Shown piece after piece: positions 45,163 to 54,462 of a stretch of 64,000 nucleotides of DNA. Positions within the stretch are counted from its first letter, which is position 1. Every line of letters starts with the position of its first letter. The DNA is from Kineococcus xinjiangensis (GTDB taxonomy: Bacteria > Actinomycetota > Actinomycetes > Actinomycetales > Kineococcaceae). The notes under the pieces were generated by a model, which ran no database searches, was not told the origin of the DNA, and was given only the letters and a program-made list of their open reading frames with translations. The DNA is taken from NCBI RefSeq assembly GCF_002934625.1, contig NZ_PTJD01000005.1, positions 248,001-312,000 on the forward strand. The letters are read 5' to 3'. A program made the translations under genes and the position numbers.

Positions 45163-45972
45163 GTGACCCGCACCGCACGCAGCACCCGCCCTCGTCTCCT
45201 GGCCGCCGTCGGGGCCCTGCTCACCCTCGCCACCGCCGCTCCCGCGCAGGCGGACCCCCGCGTCGGCGGCGCCATCGGCGTGCACCACGAGGTGCACGGC
45301 GAGATCCGCAGCGCCTACGCCTGGAGCGGGCGGGAGGCCGGTGTGCTCGGCCTGCCCCTGACCGACGAGGTCGTCACCCCCGACGGCGCGGGCGCGTACA
45401 ACGTCTTCGAGGGCGGCTCGATCTACTGGAACAGGTTCCGCCCGGACGCGGCGCACCTGGTGCGCGGGGCCATCCGTGACGTCTGGGGAACGCGCGGCTG
45501 GGAGCTCGGCCGCATCGGCTATCCCGTCTCCAGCGAGTACGACATCCCCGGCGGCAAGCGCCAGGACTTCCAGGACGGCTTCGTGGAGTGGTCCCCGGCC
45601 ACCGGTGCCCGCATCAACCAGACCCTGACCACCCCGGACTTCCCCGGCTGCCCCTTCGGCCCGCAGCAGGCGAGCGCCGAGCGGGCCGGGCGCTGCTTCG
45701 GCGAGGCGTGGCTGGCCGGTCGCCGGGACGTGATGCGTGAGTACGGCTCCCAGTGGGCGGTGCAGGGGATGCTCACGGTGCCCAGGCGCGGCAGCCTCTC
45801 CGGCGTCGCCTGCGGCCCCAACCCGCGCCGCCCACCCGTCAGCCACTCCACGATCTCCTGCACACTCACGTTCAGCGTGGCCGGGGCGGTGCCCTACGCG
45901 GTGGACCTCGACCACGACGTCGTCGGGATCATGCGCAACAACGAGGTGGTGCGGGTCCACCCGCGCGGCTGA
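45163..45972 (+). CDS. Secreted LGFP-repeat protein
   Basis: 269 residues. Signal peptide ~1-30 (RPRLLAAVGALLTLATAA...AQA). Two LGFP-type repeats: GVLGLPLTDEVVTPDGAG...FEGGSIYWN and GRIGYPVSSEYDIPGGKR...FQDGFVEWS. LGFP repeats are thought to associate with the actinobacterial cell wall. The C-terminal ~100 residues are a different, cysteine-containing region. GTG 45163 after GGGAGGCACC. Monocistronic. Confidence 0.85.
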   Translation: MTRTARSTRPRLLAAVGALLTLATAAPAQADPRVGGAIGVHHEVHGEIRSAYAWSGREAGVLGLPLTDEVVTPDGAGAYNVFEGGSIYWNRFRPDAAHLVRGAIRDVWGTRGWELGRIGYPVSSEYDIPGGKRQDFQDGFVEWSPATGARINQTLTTPDFPGCPFGPQQASAERAGRCFGEAWLAGRRDVMREYGSQWAVQGMLTVPRRGSLSGVACGPNPRRPPVSHSTISCTLTFSVAGAVPYAVDLDHDVVGIMRNNEVVRVHPRG

Positions 45973-46005
45973 CCCCCCGCAGCCGGAGCGGCCCCCGCCG
46001 CGGGA

Positions 46006-47229
46006 CTACGGGCCCGCCGCACCCCGGCCGTCGGCCTCGACGCGCTCCTGGGCCAGCTCCCGCGCCGCGTCGCGGTCCACCTTGCCGGCCGCGGTCAGCG
46101 GCAGCGCGGGCAGCAGCAGCCAGCGGCGCGGCCGGGCAGCGGCAGGCAGCGCGCGGCAGGCGGCCACCAGCCGGGCCCGCAGCCCGGCGCGGGTGGCGTC
46201 CCCGGCCACGACGGCGGTGACCACCTGCCCCAGGCCCGGGTGGGCCGTGCCCACCACCACGGCGGCCTCCACCCCCGGCACGGCCAGCAGCACCACCTCC
46301 ACGTCGGCGGCGACGACGGTGTGCCCGCCGGTGGTCACGGCCGCGCCGCCGCGGCCGAGGACGTGCAGGCGGCCGGCGGCGTCCAGGCGCGCGCGGTCCC
46401 CGACGCTCGCCCACAGCCGCCCGTCGCGGCCGCGCTGCAGGCGCAGCGGGGCACCGGGGTCGGGGTCGAGGTAGCCGCGGCTGAGGTAGGGGGAGGACAC
46501 CCACAGCAGCCCGCCGCCGGACTCGCCGCCGCCGGACTCGCCGATGCGCAGGTCGGCGCCGGGGAAGGCCGTCATCGCCGTGGACGGCGCGCCGGGGGAG
46601 TCGACGCGGGCGGCGACGAAGGACAGCTCCGCGGCGCCGTAGTACTCCACCAGCCGCCACCCCAGCCGCAGGGCGCGGGCGCGCAGGGCCGGCGGCAGGG
46701 CGTCACCGGCGACCACCGCGCAGCGCATCCGCGGCAGCGCGCCGGCCTCTGCGGCGGTCAGCGCGCCGGCCAGGGCGGCGGGCACGGCGTGCAGGACCGT
46801 GGCCTGCGGCGGCGGGGCCGCGCCGCCGCGCCCGAGGCCCACGACCGGCAGGCCGCGCAGGCGCGCGTGCCAGGCCCCGTGCAGCGACAGCGTCGACGCC
46901 GGGCGGCCGGGCACCCACGCCACGTCGTCGTCGCGCACGTCCATCAGCTCCGCCAGCGCTGCGGCGCTCGCCCGCCACGACGCGTGCGTGCGCAGCACCC
47001 CGCGGGGGCGGCCGGTGGAGCCGGAGGTGAACAGCGCCGCCTCCCCGTGCGCGAGCCGCCCCGCCCGCGCGGCGGCGGTGACGGCCTCCCCGGCCTGCGC
47101 GCGCAGCGCCTGCGGCCAGGCCGGGTCCAGCACCGCCACCGGCCGTCCCGCCTCGAACGCGGCGCAGAAGGCGGCCAGGACGGCGTCGGGCCCCTCCTCC
47201 GCGAGGAGGAGGGGCCCGGGGGTGCTCAC
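46006..47229 (-). CDS. AMP-dependent acyl-CoA synthetase/ligase-like protein
   Basis: 407 residues, shorter than typical ligases (~500). P-loop FTSGSTGRPRGVLRTH (~94-109), VEYYGAAELSF, GDRARLD and the C-terminal PLTAAGKVDRDA lysine motif are all present, so catalysis looks intact. It activates a carboxylic acid to an acyl-CoA. Located 22 bases downstream of bioY on the same strand, mirroring Bacillus yhfT beside bioY. Substrate could be pimelate or a fatty acid, inferred. GTG 47229 start; upstream reading is low-complexity. Confidence 0.82.
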   Translation of the reverse strand: MSTPGPLLLAEEGPDAVLAAFCAAFEAGRPVAVLDPAWPQALRAQAGEAVTAAARAGRLAHGEAALFTSGSTGRPRGVLRTHASWRASAAALAELMDVRDDDVAWVPGRPASTLSLHGAWHARLRGLPVVGLGRGGAAPPPQATVLHAVPAALAGALTAAEAGALPRMRCAVVAGDALPPALRARALRLGWRLVEYYGAAELSFVAARVDSPGAPSTAMTAFPGADLRIGESGGGESGGGLLWVSSPYLSRGYLDPDPGAPLRLQRGRDGRLWASVGDRARLDAAGRLHVLGRGGAAVTTGGHTVVAADVEVVLLAVPGVEAAVVVGTAHPGLGQVVTAVVAGDATRAGLRARLVAACRALPAAARPRRWLLLPALPLTAAGKVDRDAARELAQERVEADGRGAAGP

Positions 47230-47251
47230 AGCGGGAGCGTCCGGCGGGTGG

Positions 47252-47941
47252 TCAGCGGGTGCCGGTGTCGCCGGCCCGCTGGGAGTCCTGCTGCCCGGCG
47301 GTGTCCGGGCCACCCTCCAGTGCCCGGCCCTGCAGCGGACGGCCCTGCAGCGGCTTGGGGTCGCGGCGCAGCAGCCGCGGCTCCTCGGCGATGCGGGGGT
47401 AGCCGCGGCGCACGCCCGCGGTGACGATCGCGGCGATGAGGGCCTTGGCCAGGTCACCCGGCAGGTAGATCACGGCGGAGGCGGCCGCCGCGGCCAGCGG
47501 GGTGCCGGTCATCACGGCCACGCCGGGGATGCCCAGGGCGTAGACGACGACCATGCCGCCGATCACGTTGGCGAGGACCCCCCACCACAGCGGGTAGCGC
47601 GGCCAGCGGGCCTGCACCAGCGCCCCGGTCACCGCCGCGCCCAGCGGCCAGGCGATGAGGTAGCCGACGCTGGGGCCGGCGAAGACGCCCAGGCCGCCGC
47701 GCCCGCCCGACAGCAGCGGCAGGCCCACCGCGACGAGGACGAGGAAGACGAGGACGGCGGCAGCGCCGCGGCGCCAGCCGAGGATCGCACCGGCCAGCAT
47801 CACCCCGAGGGTCTGCAGGGTGATCGGCACGGTGTTGCCGAAGACGTAGAGCGCCCCGGGCAGGCCCAGCACGGCGATCAGGGCGGCGAAGGAGGCGACG
47901 AGGGCGAGGTCACGCGAGGACCAGCGGCGAGAGGTGCGCAC
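47252..47941 (-). CDS. bioY: BioY, biotin-binding component of an ECF transporter
   Basis: 229 residues with six hydrophobic helices. VPITLQTLGVMLAG near residues 38-51 is the BioY signature, and GPSVGYLIAWPLGA and IYLPGDLAKALIA complete the family pattern. The last ~45 residues are a hydrophilic tail with LQGRPLQGRALEGG repeats. The energising T and A components are probably the bioN-bioM genes at 33.8-35.1 kb. GTG at 47941; divergent from an ABC-F gene. Confidence 0.92.
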   Translation of the reverse strand: MRTSRRWSSRDLALVASFAALIAVLGLPGALYVFGNTVPITLQTLGVMLAGAILGWRRGAAAVLVFLVLVAVGLPLLSGGRGGLGVFAGPSVGYLIAWPLGAAVTGALVQARWPRYPLWWGVLANVIGGMVVVYALGIPGVAVMTGTPLAAAAASAVIYLPGDLAKALIAAIVTAGVRRGYPRIAEEPRLLRRDPKPLQGRPLQGRALEGGPDTAGQQDSQRAGDTGTR

Positions 47942-47968
47942 GGGCGCACAACCTATCGGCCCTCGAAC

Positions 47969-47989
47969 CGGTGACCGGCGGGATCACCG
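47969..47989. promoter_or_regulatory. Inverted repeat in the bioY promoter region
   Basis: CGGTGA (47969-47974) and TCACCG (47984-47989) separated by nine bases, 28 bases upstream of bioY and 55 upstream of the ABC-F gene. It may be a regulator site; it does not match the BioQ consensus I remember, so no factor is named. Confidence 0.35.
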
Positions 47990-48043
47990 CGATCCGGCGC
48001 CTACCATGGGGAGACGTGATGCCCTCGTGATCCCCCGCCTGTC

Positions 48044-49642
48044 ATGATCGTCGCCTCGGACATCGAACTGCGCGCCGGCGCCCGCCTGCTCATGGAGCAC
48101 GTGACGTTCCGCGTCGCGCCGGGGGACCGCGTCGGCTTCGTCGGCCGCAACGGCGCCGGCAAGACCACCCTGACCAAGGTCCTCGCCGGTGAGGCGCTGC
48201 CCGCCTCCGGCACCGTGACGCGCTCGGGGGACATCGGCTACCTGCCGCAGGACCCCCGCGCCGGGGACCCGGAGATGCTGGCCAAGGACCGCATCCTCTC
48301 CGCCCGCAACCTCGACGAGATCCTGCGCAAGCTGCGCCGGGCCGAGGCGGAGATGGGCAGCGACGACGAGCGGGTGCGGGTCAAGGCGATGGACCGCTAC
48401 GCCAAGCTCGACGCCCGCTTCGTCGCCGAGGGCGGCTACACCGCCGAGAGCGAGGCCGGGCGCATCTGCGCCAACCTCAACCTGCCCGAGCGGGTCCTGG
48501 AGCAGCCCCTGAAGACCCTCTCCGGCGGGCAGCGACGCCGCGTGGAGCTGGCCCGCATCCTGTTCTCCACCGCCGAGACCCTGCTGCTGGACGAGCCCAC
48601 CAACCACCTCGACGCCGACTCCATCGTCTGGCTGCGGGAGTACCTGCGCACCTACTCCGGCGGCCTCGTCGTCATCAGCCACGACGTGGACCTGCTCGAC
48701 GCCGTCATCAACCGCGTCCTCTACCTCGACGCCAACCGCTCCGCCGTCGACATCTACAACGTCGGCTGGAAGGCGTACCTGAAGCAGCGCGAGACCGACG
48801 AGAAGCGCCGCCAGCGCGAGCGCGCCAACGCGGAGAAGAAGGCCGCCACCCTCATGGCGCAGGCCGACAAGATGCGCGCCAAGGCCACCAAGGCCACCGC
48901 GGCGCAGAACATGGCCCGCCGCGCGGAGAAGCTCGTCGGCGACCTGGAGGCCGTGCGCGCATCCGACAAGGTCGCCAAGCTGCGCTTCCCCAAGCCCGCC
49001 CCCTGCGGCAAGACGCCGCTGATGGCCCGGGACCTGTCGAAGTCCTACGGCTCCCTGGAGATCTTCACCGGGGTCGACCTGGCCATCGACCGCGGCAGCC
49101 GCGTGGTCGTCCTCGGCCTCAACGGCGCCGGCAAGACCACCCTGCTGCGCATGCTCGGCGGTGTGGAGCGCTCCGACACCGGCGAGATCGTGCCCGGCCA
49201 CGGGCTGAAGATCGGCTACTACGCGCAGGAGCACGAGACCCTCGACCACGAGCGCACCGTGCTGGAGAACATGCGCTCGGCCGCCCCCGACCTCGACGAC
49301 ACCGAGGTGCGCAAGGTGCTGGGCTCCTTCCTCTTCTCCGGCGACGACGTGGACAAGCCCGCCGCGGTCCTCTCCGGCGGGGAGAAGACCCGCCTGGCGC
49401 TGGCCACCCTCGTCGTCTCCGCAGCCAACGTGCTCCTGCTCGACGAGCCCACCAACAACCTCGACCCCGCGAGCCGCGCGGAGATCCTGGGGGCGCTCGC
49501 CGGCTACGAGGGCGCGGTGGTCCTCGTCACCCACGACGAGGGCGCGGTGGAGGCGCTGGACCCCGAGCGGGTGGTGCTGCTGCCCGACGGGGTGGAGGAC
49601 CTCTGGAACGCCTCCTACGCGGAGCTGGTCGCCCTCGCCTGA
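48044..49642 (+). CDS. ABC-F family ATPase
   Basis: 532-residue soluble protein with two ATPase cassettes and no membrane domain. First Walker A GRNGAGKTT (34-42), signature LSGGQRRRVELA, then a Lys/Arg/Ala-rich linker ~245-310 of the ribosome-interacting P-site tether type; second Walker A GLNGAGKTT and LSGGEKTRLALA. Both Walker B motifs read LLLDEPTN. A translation factor or ribosome-protection protein rather than a transporter. ATG 48044. Adjacent to a small HTH gene in many actinobacteria. Confidence 0.93.
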   Translation: MIVASDIELRAGARLLMEHVTFRVAPGDRVGFVGRNGAGKTTLTKVLAGEALPASGTVTRSGDIGYLPQDPRAGDPEMLAKDRILSARNLDEILRKLRRAEAEMGSDDERVRVKAMDRYAKLDARFVAEGGYTAESEAGRICANLNLPERVLEQPLKTLSGGQRRRVELARILFSTAETLLLDEPTNHLDADSIVWLREYLRTYSGGLVVISHDVDLLDAVINRVLYLDANRSAVDIYNVGWKAYLKQRETDEKRRQRERANAEKKAATLMAQADKMRAKATKATAAQNMARRAEKLVGDLEAVRASDKVAKLRFPKPAPCGKTPLMARDLSKSYGSLEIFTGVDLAIDRGSRVVVLGLNGAGKTTLLRMLGGVERSDTGEIVPGHGLKIGYYAQEHETLDHERTVLENMRSAAPDLDDTEVRKVLGSFLFSGDDVDKPAAVLSGGEKTRLALATLVVSAANVLLLDEPTNNLDPASRAEILGALAGYEGAVVLVTHDEGAVEALDPERVVLLPDGVEDLWNASYAELVALA

Positions 49643-49813
49643 GTCCCGCCCCCGGTTCCGTCTCGCCGTCCGGGTCCCGCCGCCGCGGAGGGCGCGTCGC
49701 ACGCGACGCGCGGGCGAACGGCCGGGGGCGGGCAGGTTGCCCGGCGTCCGACTGGCCCTTTCCCCGTTCGTTGGTGACCATGGAGGGAGCGGACGAGGCG
49801 AAGGAGGAACTTC

Positions 49814-50032
49814 GTGGCCGAGACGGTGAAGAAGGGCTCGCGGCTGACGGGCGCAGAGCGGGAGACGCTCGCAGCCGAGCTCTCCAAGGGGTACGCGGAG
49901 GGCAAGAGCATCAGAGCGCTGGCGGAGGAGACGGGGCGCTCCTACGGCTTCGTGCACCGCATCCTCAGCGAGAGCGATGTGTCGCTGCGCAGCCGCGGCG
50001 GCGCGACCCGGGGACGCGCCCGGCAGCAGTGA
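49814..50032 (+). CDS. Small helix-turn-helix protein
   Basis: 72 residues conserved in actinobacteria. GKSIRALAEETGRSYGFVHR (32-51) is a clear HTH, followed by a basic RSRGGATRGRAR tail. Probably a DNA-binding regulator; target unknown. The GTG at 49814 follows GAAGGAGGAAC. Its own promoter lies in the 171 bases after the ABC-F gene. Confidence 0.88.
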   Translation: MAETVKKGSRLTGAERETLAAELSKGYAEGKSIRALAEETGRSYGFVHRILSESDVSLRSRGGATRGRARQQ

Positions 50033-50065
50033 GGCCGCGGCGGTGATCGACCGCCCGGCCGTGAC

Positions 50066-50120
50066 GACGACGCCGTGCGTCCCGCCCCGCCCTGCGCGGG
50101 GTGGGGCGCACGGCGTCGTC
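50066..50120. terminator. Large hairpin after the HTH gene
   Basis: 25-base arms, 50066-50090 and 50096-50120, with two mismatched positions and a 5-base loop. Between the plus-strand HTH gene and the convergent SDR gene, so a bidirectional terminator is likely. Confidence 0.75.
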
Positions 50121-50184
50121 GCCGGTGCGCGAGGGCTGCGGCGCCGGGCCTGCATCGCCGCAGGCCAGGCGGGCCCTCAGGTGC

Positions 50185-50934
50185 TCACAGGGAGCGGGCG
50201 AGGCCCCCGTCGACGGCCAGCGCGGCGCCGGTGACGTAGGAGGCGGCGGGGGAGAGCAGGAAGATCGCCCCGCGGGCCACCTCGTCGGGGAAGCCGTTGC
50301 GCCGCAGCGGCACGTCCTGCACGTCCAGGCGCGCGAACCCGGTGGGGGCCTCCCCGCCGAGCGGGTCGGACTCGATGCGCCCGGCCAGGACGGTGTTGAG
50401 CCGGACCCCGCGCGGGCCCAGCTCGTCCGCCAGTGCCTTGCAGGTCTGCGCCATCGCGGCGTGCAGGCCACTGAGGGTGCCGGCCTCGGAGCGCGGCTCC
50501 CGGGCCGCAGTGGACAGCATGATCACGATGGAGCCGCCCTCACCGCTGGCCGCCTTCCCCATGGAGCGCACCAGCCGCAGCGGCCCGAGGAAGATGTTCT
50601 CGAAGTCCTGCCGCCAGGAGCCGTCGGCGGTGGCGGTGACCTGCCCCTCCTCCGACTCGGCGATGACGACGATGCCGCCGTCGAGGCGGCCGAAGCGGGC
50701 GATGGCGGCGGCGACGAGGCGGGTCTCGGTGCCGGGGTCGCTGATGTCACCCGGCACGCCGATCACGTTGTCGGTCTCCCCGACCTGCTCCATCACCGCC
50801 TTGACCTCGTCGTCCTCCCGCGCCGTCACCACCAGGCGGGTGCTCTCGTCCGCGAGCAGGCGCACGCAGGCGAGGCCCAGGCTGCCGCTCGCACCGGAGA
50901 CGATGTACACGCGATCGGTCAACCCGAGGTCCAT
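50185..50934 (-). CDS. SDR-fold protein with degenerate active site
   Basis: 249 residues of short-chain dehydrogenase fold. The nucleotide loop SGASGSLGLACVR and the C-terminal SYVTGAALAVDGG are normal. Where YxxxK is expected the sequence reads LSGLHAAM, so the catalytic tyrosine and lysine appear replaced (Leu and His by alignment). It may bind NAD(P) without reducing, or use another residue. ATG 50934 was preferred over an upstream start 45 bases away; the transcript may be nearly leaderless. Confidence 0.8.
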   Translation of the reverse strand: MDLGLTDRVYIVSGASGSLGLACVRLLADESTRLVVTAREDDEVKAVMEQVGETDNVIGVPGDISDPGTETRLVAAAIARFGRLDGGIVVIAESEEGQVTATADGSWRQDFENIFLGPLRLVRSMGKAASGEGGSIVIMLSTAAREPRSEAGTLSGLHAAMAQTCKALADELGPRGVRLNTVLAGRIESDPLGGEAPTGFARLDVQDVPLRRNGFPDEVARGAIFLLSPAASYVTGAALAVDGGLARSL

Positions 50935-51028
50935 GAGGCCATTGTTGCGCAAAGTGGCGACTGCATCACACAACATCACCCGGCTGGTCCGGGCGGAGGG
51001 CCGTCCCGCCCCCGGCGAACGCTCGTGG

Positions 51029-51874
51029 TCAGGGGCGCGTGGAGCGCTCGACCTCCGCGTCCTCGGCCTCCTCGTCGCTGAGCTGATCGCGCCGGCGACG
51101 AGCCGGAGGCGCCGCGACCCGATCGCCCCCGGCGCCGGCGGCGGCGCGCGCCTGCAGCTCCCGGCGCCCGGCGACCACCCACACCACCAGCGACGTCAGG
51201 GCGAAGGCGTACCACTGCACCGTGTACGCCAGGTGCGGCCCCTGGTCGACGGGCGGGCGCGGCAGCAGCACCGGCGCCCGGGCAGGGCGCGGCTCCTCCG
51301 CGGCCAGCACGCCGTAGGCCTCGCGCAGCGGACGGGGCACCTCGGCGGCGACGTCCTGCGCGGCGATGCTCTGCACCTGCCCCTGTGGTGCCGGGTTGTC
51401 GCGGTCCGCCTCCCAGCGGCGCAGCCGGACGGTGACGTCCACCTCCCCGGGCGGCGGCGCGGGCACGGCGTCGGGAGCGCTGCCGTCCTGCCCGGCGGGG
51501 ATCCAGCCGCGGTCGACGAGCAGGGCGCTGCCGTCGGGCAGCAGCAGCGGCACCAGCACCGCGTAGCCGTAGGACTTCTCCAGCGGCCGGTTGCGCGCCA
51601 GCAGCGTGTGCTCGGGGTCGTAGCGCCCGCGCACCCGCACCGGCGTCCACACCTCACCCGGCTGCAGGGTGCTGTCGGCGGGCAGCACGGCGTCCAGGTC
51701 GCGGACGGGGGCGTCGTAGTTGGCCACCAGCGGCGCGGTGCGGGCCTGCCGGTCGGCTCGGCGCTGCCACTGCCACTGCCCGAGGACGACGCACACGACG
51801 GCGACGGCGCAGGCGACGGCCAGTCCGGCGACCCAGCGCCGCTCGCGGAGCAGGCCGAGGACGGAGGTGGGCAC
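51029..51874 (-). CDS. SURF1 family protein
   Basis: 281 residues. N-terminal helix (~14-34) with GQWQWQRR, central LVDRGWIP and a second helix near 215-240 (YTVQWYAFALTSLVVWVVAG) give the SURF1 topology. The family assists cytochrome c oxidase assembly, fitting ctaA/ctaB elsewhere in the window. The C-terminal 45 residues are charged and probably cytosolic. GTG 51874. Confidence 0.9.
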   Translation of the reverse strand: MPTSVLGLLRERRWVAGLAVACAVAVVCVVLGQWQWQRRADRQARTAPLVANYDAPVRDLDAVLPADSTLQPGEVWTPVRVRGRYDPEHTLLARNRPLEKSYGYAVLVPLLLPDGSALLVDRGWIPAGQDGSAPDAVPAPPPGEVDVTVRLRRWEADRDNPAPQGQVQSIAAQDVAAEVPRPLREAYGVLAAEEPRPARAPVLLPRPPVDQGPHLAYTVQWYAFALTSLVVWVVAGRRELQARAAAGAGGDRVAAPPARRRRDQLSDEEAEDAEVERSTRP

Positions 51875-51945
51875 CTGGACACCCTAGGCACGCCCGCCGC
51901 CGCACCGCCGCGGCGGGGCGGTGCTCCACGGGTGCCGCCGGGGCG

Positions 51946-51997
51946 CCCTCAGCGGCGCAGCTGCTCGGCGGCCCTCAGCAGCGCAGCTGCTCGGCGG
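51946..51997. repeat. 26-base tandem duplication at a gene end
   Basis: Two adjacent copies, 51946-51971 and 51972-51997, with one mismatch (unit begins CCCTCAGCGGCGCAGC). The upstream-strand copy encodes the last codons and stop of the minus-strand gene; the second copy lies just past that stop. Confidence 0.9.
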
Positions 51998-52277
51998 CCA
52001 CGGTCTCGCGCAGGAAGCCGCGCAGGGTCAGGAAGTCGCTGAGGTGCTGGCGGTGCGCGGTGCAGGCCAGCCACGTCTTGCGCCGCTCGGGGGTGTGCAG
52101 GCTGGGGTTGTTCCAGCGCAGCCCGAAGTCGGCGTGGGCCCGGCAACCGCGGGCGCTGCAGACCAGGTCGGAGGGCGGCTCGTGGCCGCCGGTGTGCGCC
52201 ACCGCTGCGGGGCGGGTCAGCTCGTGGGCGAGGTGGGGCGAGGGCAGGTCGCGCTGAGGCGTCGTCTCCACCCTCAC
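51975..52277 (-). CDS. Small conserved actinobacterial protein (two-cysteine-pair type)
   Basis: 100 residues. CSARGCRAHADFGLRWNNP and CTAHRQHLSDFLTLRGF give a CxxxxC...C pattern that could bind zinc. Proteins like this are often labelled acetone carboxylase in databases, but nothing supports that chemistry. GTG 52277 follows GTGAGG-type sequence. The 3' end has been duplicated. Confidence 0.8.
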   Translation of the reverse strand: MRVETTPQRDLPSPHLAHELTRPAAVAHTGGHEPPSDLVCSARGCRAHADFGLRWNNPSLHTPERRKTWLACTAHRQHLSDFLTLRGFLRETVAAEQLRC

Positions 52278-52395
52278 GAGTGTGGCACCGCGGAAGGCCC
52301 CTCGGCGACGCCACGCGCGCGGCGGGGCGCCCGTCCACCCGGATGCCGGTGCATCCGGACGGCCGTGCACGAGGCGCGGCCCGGCGGCGGACCGC

Positions 52396-52794
52396 TCAGG
52401 AGCGGGGGCCCTCCTCGGCGTCGACGATGCGCCCCTCCACCACCTGCACCTCGGCCGGCGGCGGGGTGGGACCGATGGCCGGCACCACCTCCGGGACGTG
52501 CTCGAAGGTCGGCGGGGGAGCGTCGCGGTGCTCGCGCCCGGCGTTGGCGATGACCACCGCGACGTAGGGCAGGACGACCGCCGCCACGACGAAGAACCAG
52601 CGCACCCAGTGGTCGATGACGACGAGCAGCACGAAGCAGACCGTGCGGATCAGCATGGAGATCACGTACTTGCGGAAGCGCACCTGGATGTCTGCGGTGT
52701 GCGCGGTGGGGGCGGCACTGATGCGGTAGACCTCCGGCGCCGCGCCCGCACGGCCCAGAGTCTCGGTGGACGCAGCGGTCCTGGAGTGCTGCAC
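52396..52794 (-). CDS. DUF3099 family membrane protein
   Basis: 132 residues. RFRKYVISMLIRTVCFVLLVVID and WFFVVAAVVLPYVAVVIAN (quoted in part) form the two membrane helices with the RTVCF motif typical of DUF3099. N- and C-termini are hydrophilic. Function unknown. Divergent from fabG, 82 bases away, the usual actinobacterial position. Confidence 0.85.
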   Translation of the reverse strand: MQHSRTAASTETLGRAGAAPEVYRISAAPTAHTADIQVRFRKYVISMLIRTVCFVLLVVIDHWVRWFFVVAAVVLPYVAVVIANAGREHRDAPPPTFEHVPEVVPAIGPTPPPAEVQVVEGRIVDAEEGPRS

Positions 52795-52807
52795 CCGACC
52801 ACGGTAA

Positions 52808-53587
<780 letters not shown>

Positions 53588-53661
53588 AACCCGTTCCCGC
53601 CGCCGCCGCGGCGGCGGAACCGCACCGGCACCGGACGTCAGAGGGAAGGACGAAGACCCGC

Positions 53662-54429
53662 ATGGGACTGCTCGAGGGCAAGAGGCTGCTCATCACCGGC
53701 GTGCTCACCGACCGCTCGATCGCGTTCTCGGCCGCGAAGCTGGCGCAGGAGGAGGGCGCGCAGGTCGTACTGTCCTCCTTCGGCCGCCAGAGCAAGATCA
53801 CCACCACCATCGCGAAGCGGCTGCCGCAGCCGGCGCCCGTGGTGGAGCTCGACGTCACCAACGAGGAGGACCTCGCGGCCCTGCCGGAGCGGGTGCGCGA
53901 GCACGTCGACGGCCTCGACGGTGTCCTGCACTCCATCGGCTTCGCGCCCAAGACCGCCATGGGCGGCAACTTCCTCCACACCGAGTGGAGCGACGTCGCC
54001 ACCGCGGTGCAGGTCTCGGCGTACTCGCTGAAGTCCCTGGCCGTGGCGGCGCTGCCGCTGATGGGCTCCGGCGGCAGCCTCGTCGGCCTGACCTTCGACG
54101 CCCGCGTGGCGTGGCCGGTCTACGACTGGATGGGCGTGGCCAAGGCCGCCTTCGAGTCCACCGCCCGCTACCTCGCCCGCGACCTCGGCCCGCAGGGCGT
54201 GCGCGTCAACGTCGTCTCCGCCGGACCGCTGCGCACCACCGCCGCGACCTCCATCCCCGGCTTCGAGACGCTGGAGGGCACCTGGAGCGAGCGCTCCCCG
54301 CTCGGCTGGGACGTCAACGACGCCAGCACCGCGGGACGGGCCTGCGTGGCGCTGCTGTCGGACTGGTTCCCCGCCACGACCGGCGAGATGATCCACGTCG
54401 ACGGCGGCTTCCACGCCATGGGTTCCTGA
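53662..54429 (+). CDS. fabI: Enoyl-ACP reductase (FabI/InhA)
   Basis: 255 residues; reduces the enoyl-ACP double bond with NADH. Modified glycine loop ITGVLTDRSIAF, catalytic Y154 and K161 (YDWMGVAK), and the GEMIHVDGGFHAMG end. ATG 53662 with GAGGGAAGGA upstream. Operon partner of fabG; an apparent terminator stem lies 50 bases after its stop. Confidence 0.96.
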   Translation: MGLLEGKRLLITGVLTDRSIAFSAAKLAQEEGAQVVLSSFGRQSKITTTIAKRLPQPAPVVELDVTNEEDLAALPERVREHVDGLDGVLHSIGFAPKTAMGGNFLHTEWSDVATAVQVSAYSLKSLAVAALPLMGSGGSLVGLTFDARVAWPVYDWMGVAKAAFESTARYLARDLGPQGVRVNVVSAGPLRTTAATSIPGFETLEGTWSERSPLGWDVNDASTAGRACVALLSDWFPATTGEMIHVDGGFHAMGS

Positions 54430-54462
54430 GACCGGTCCGGTCGAGCACCCCGTGAGGACCCG

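Noticed and set aside
51080-51095. GGCGCGATC core on the minus strand within the SURF1 gene
   Set aside because: Only the 9-base core matches and the flanks differ, so it is probably chance.
51975-52277. Acetone carboxylase label
   Set aside because: A 100-residue protein cannot be that enzyme; the name is a propagated database label and nothing in the sequence supports it.
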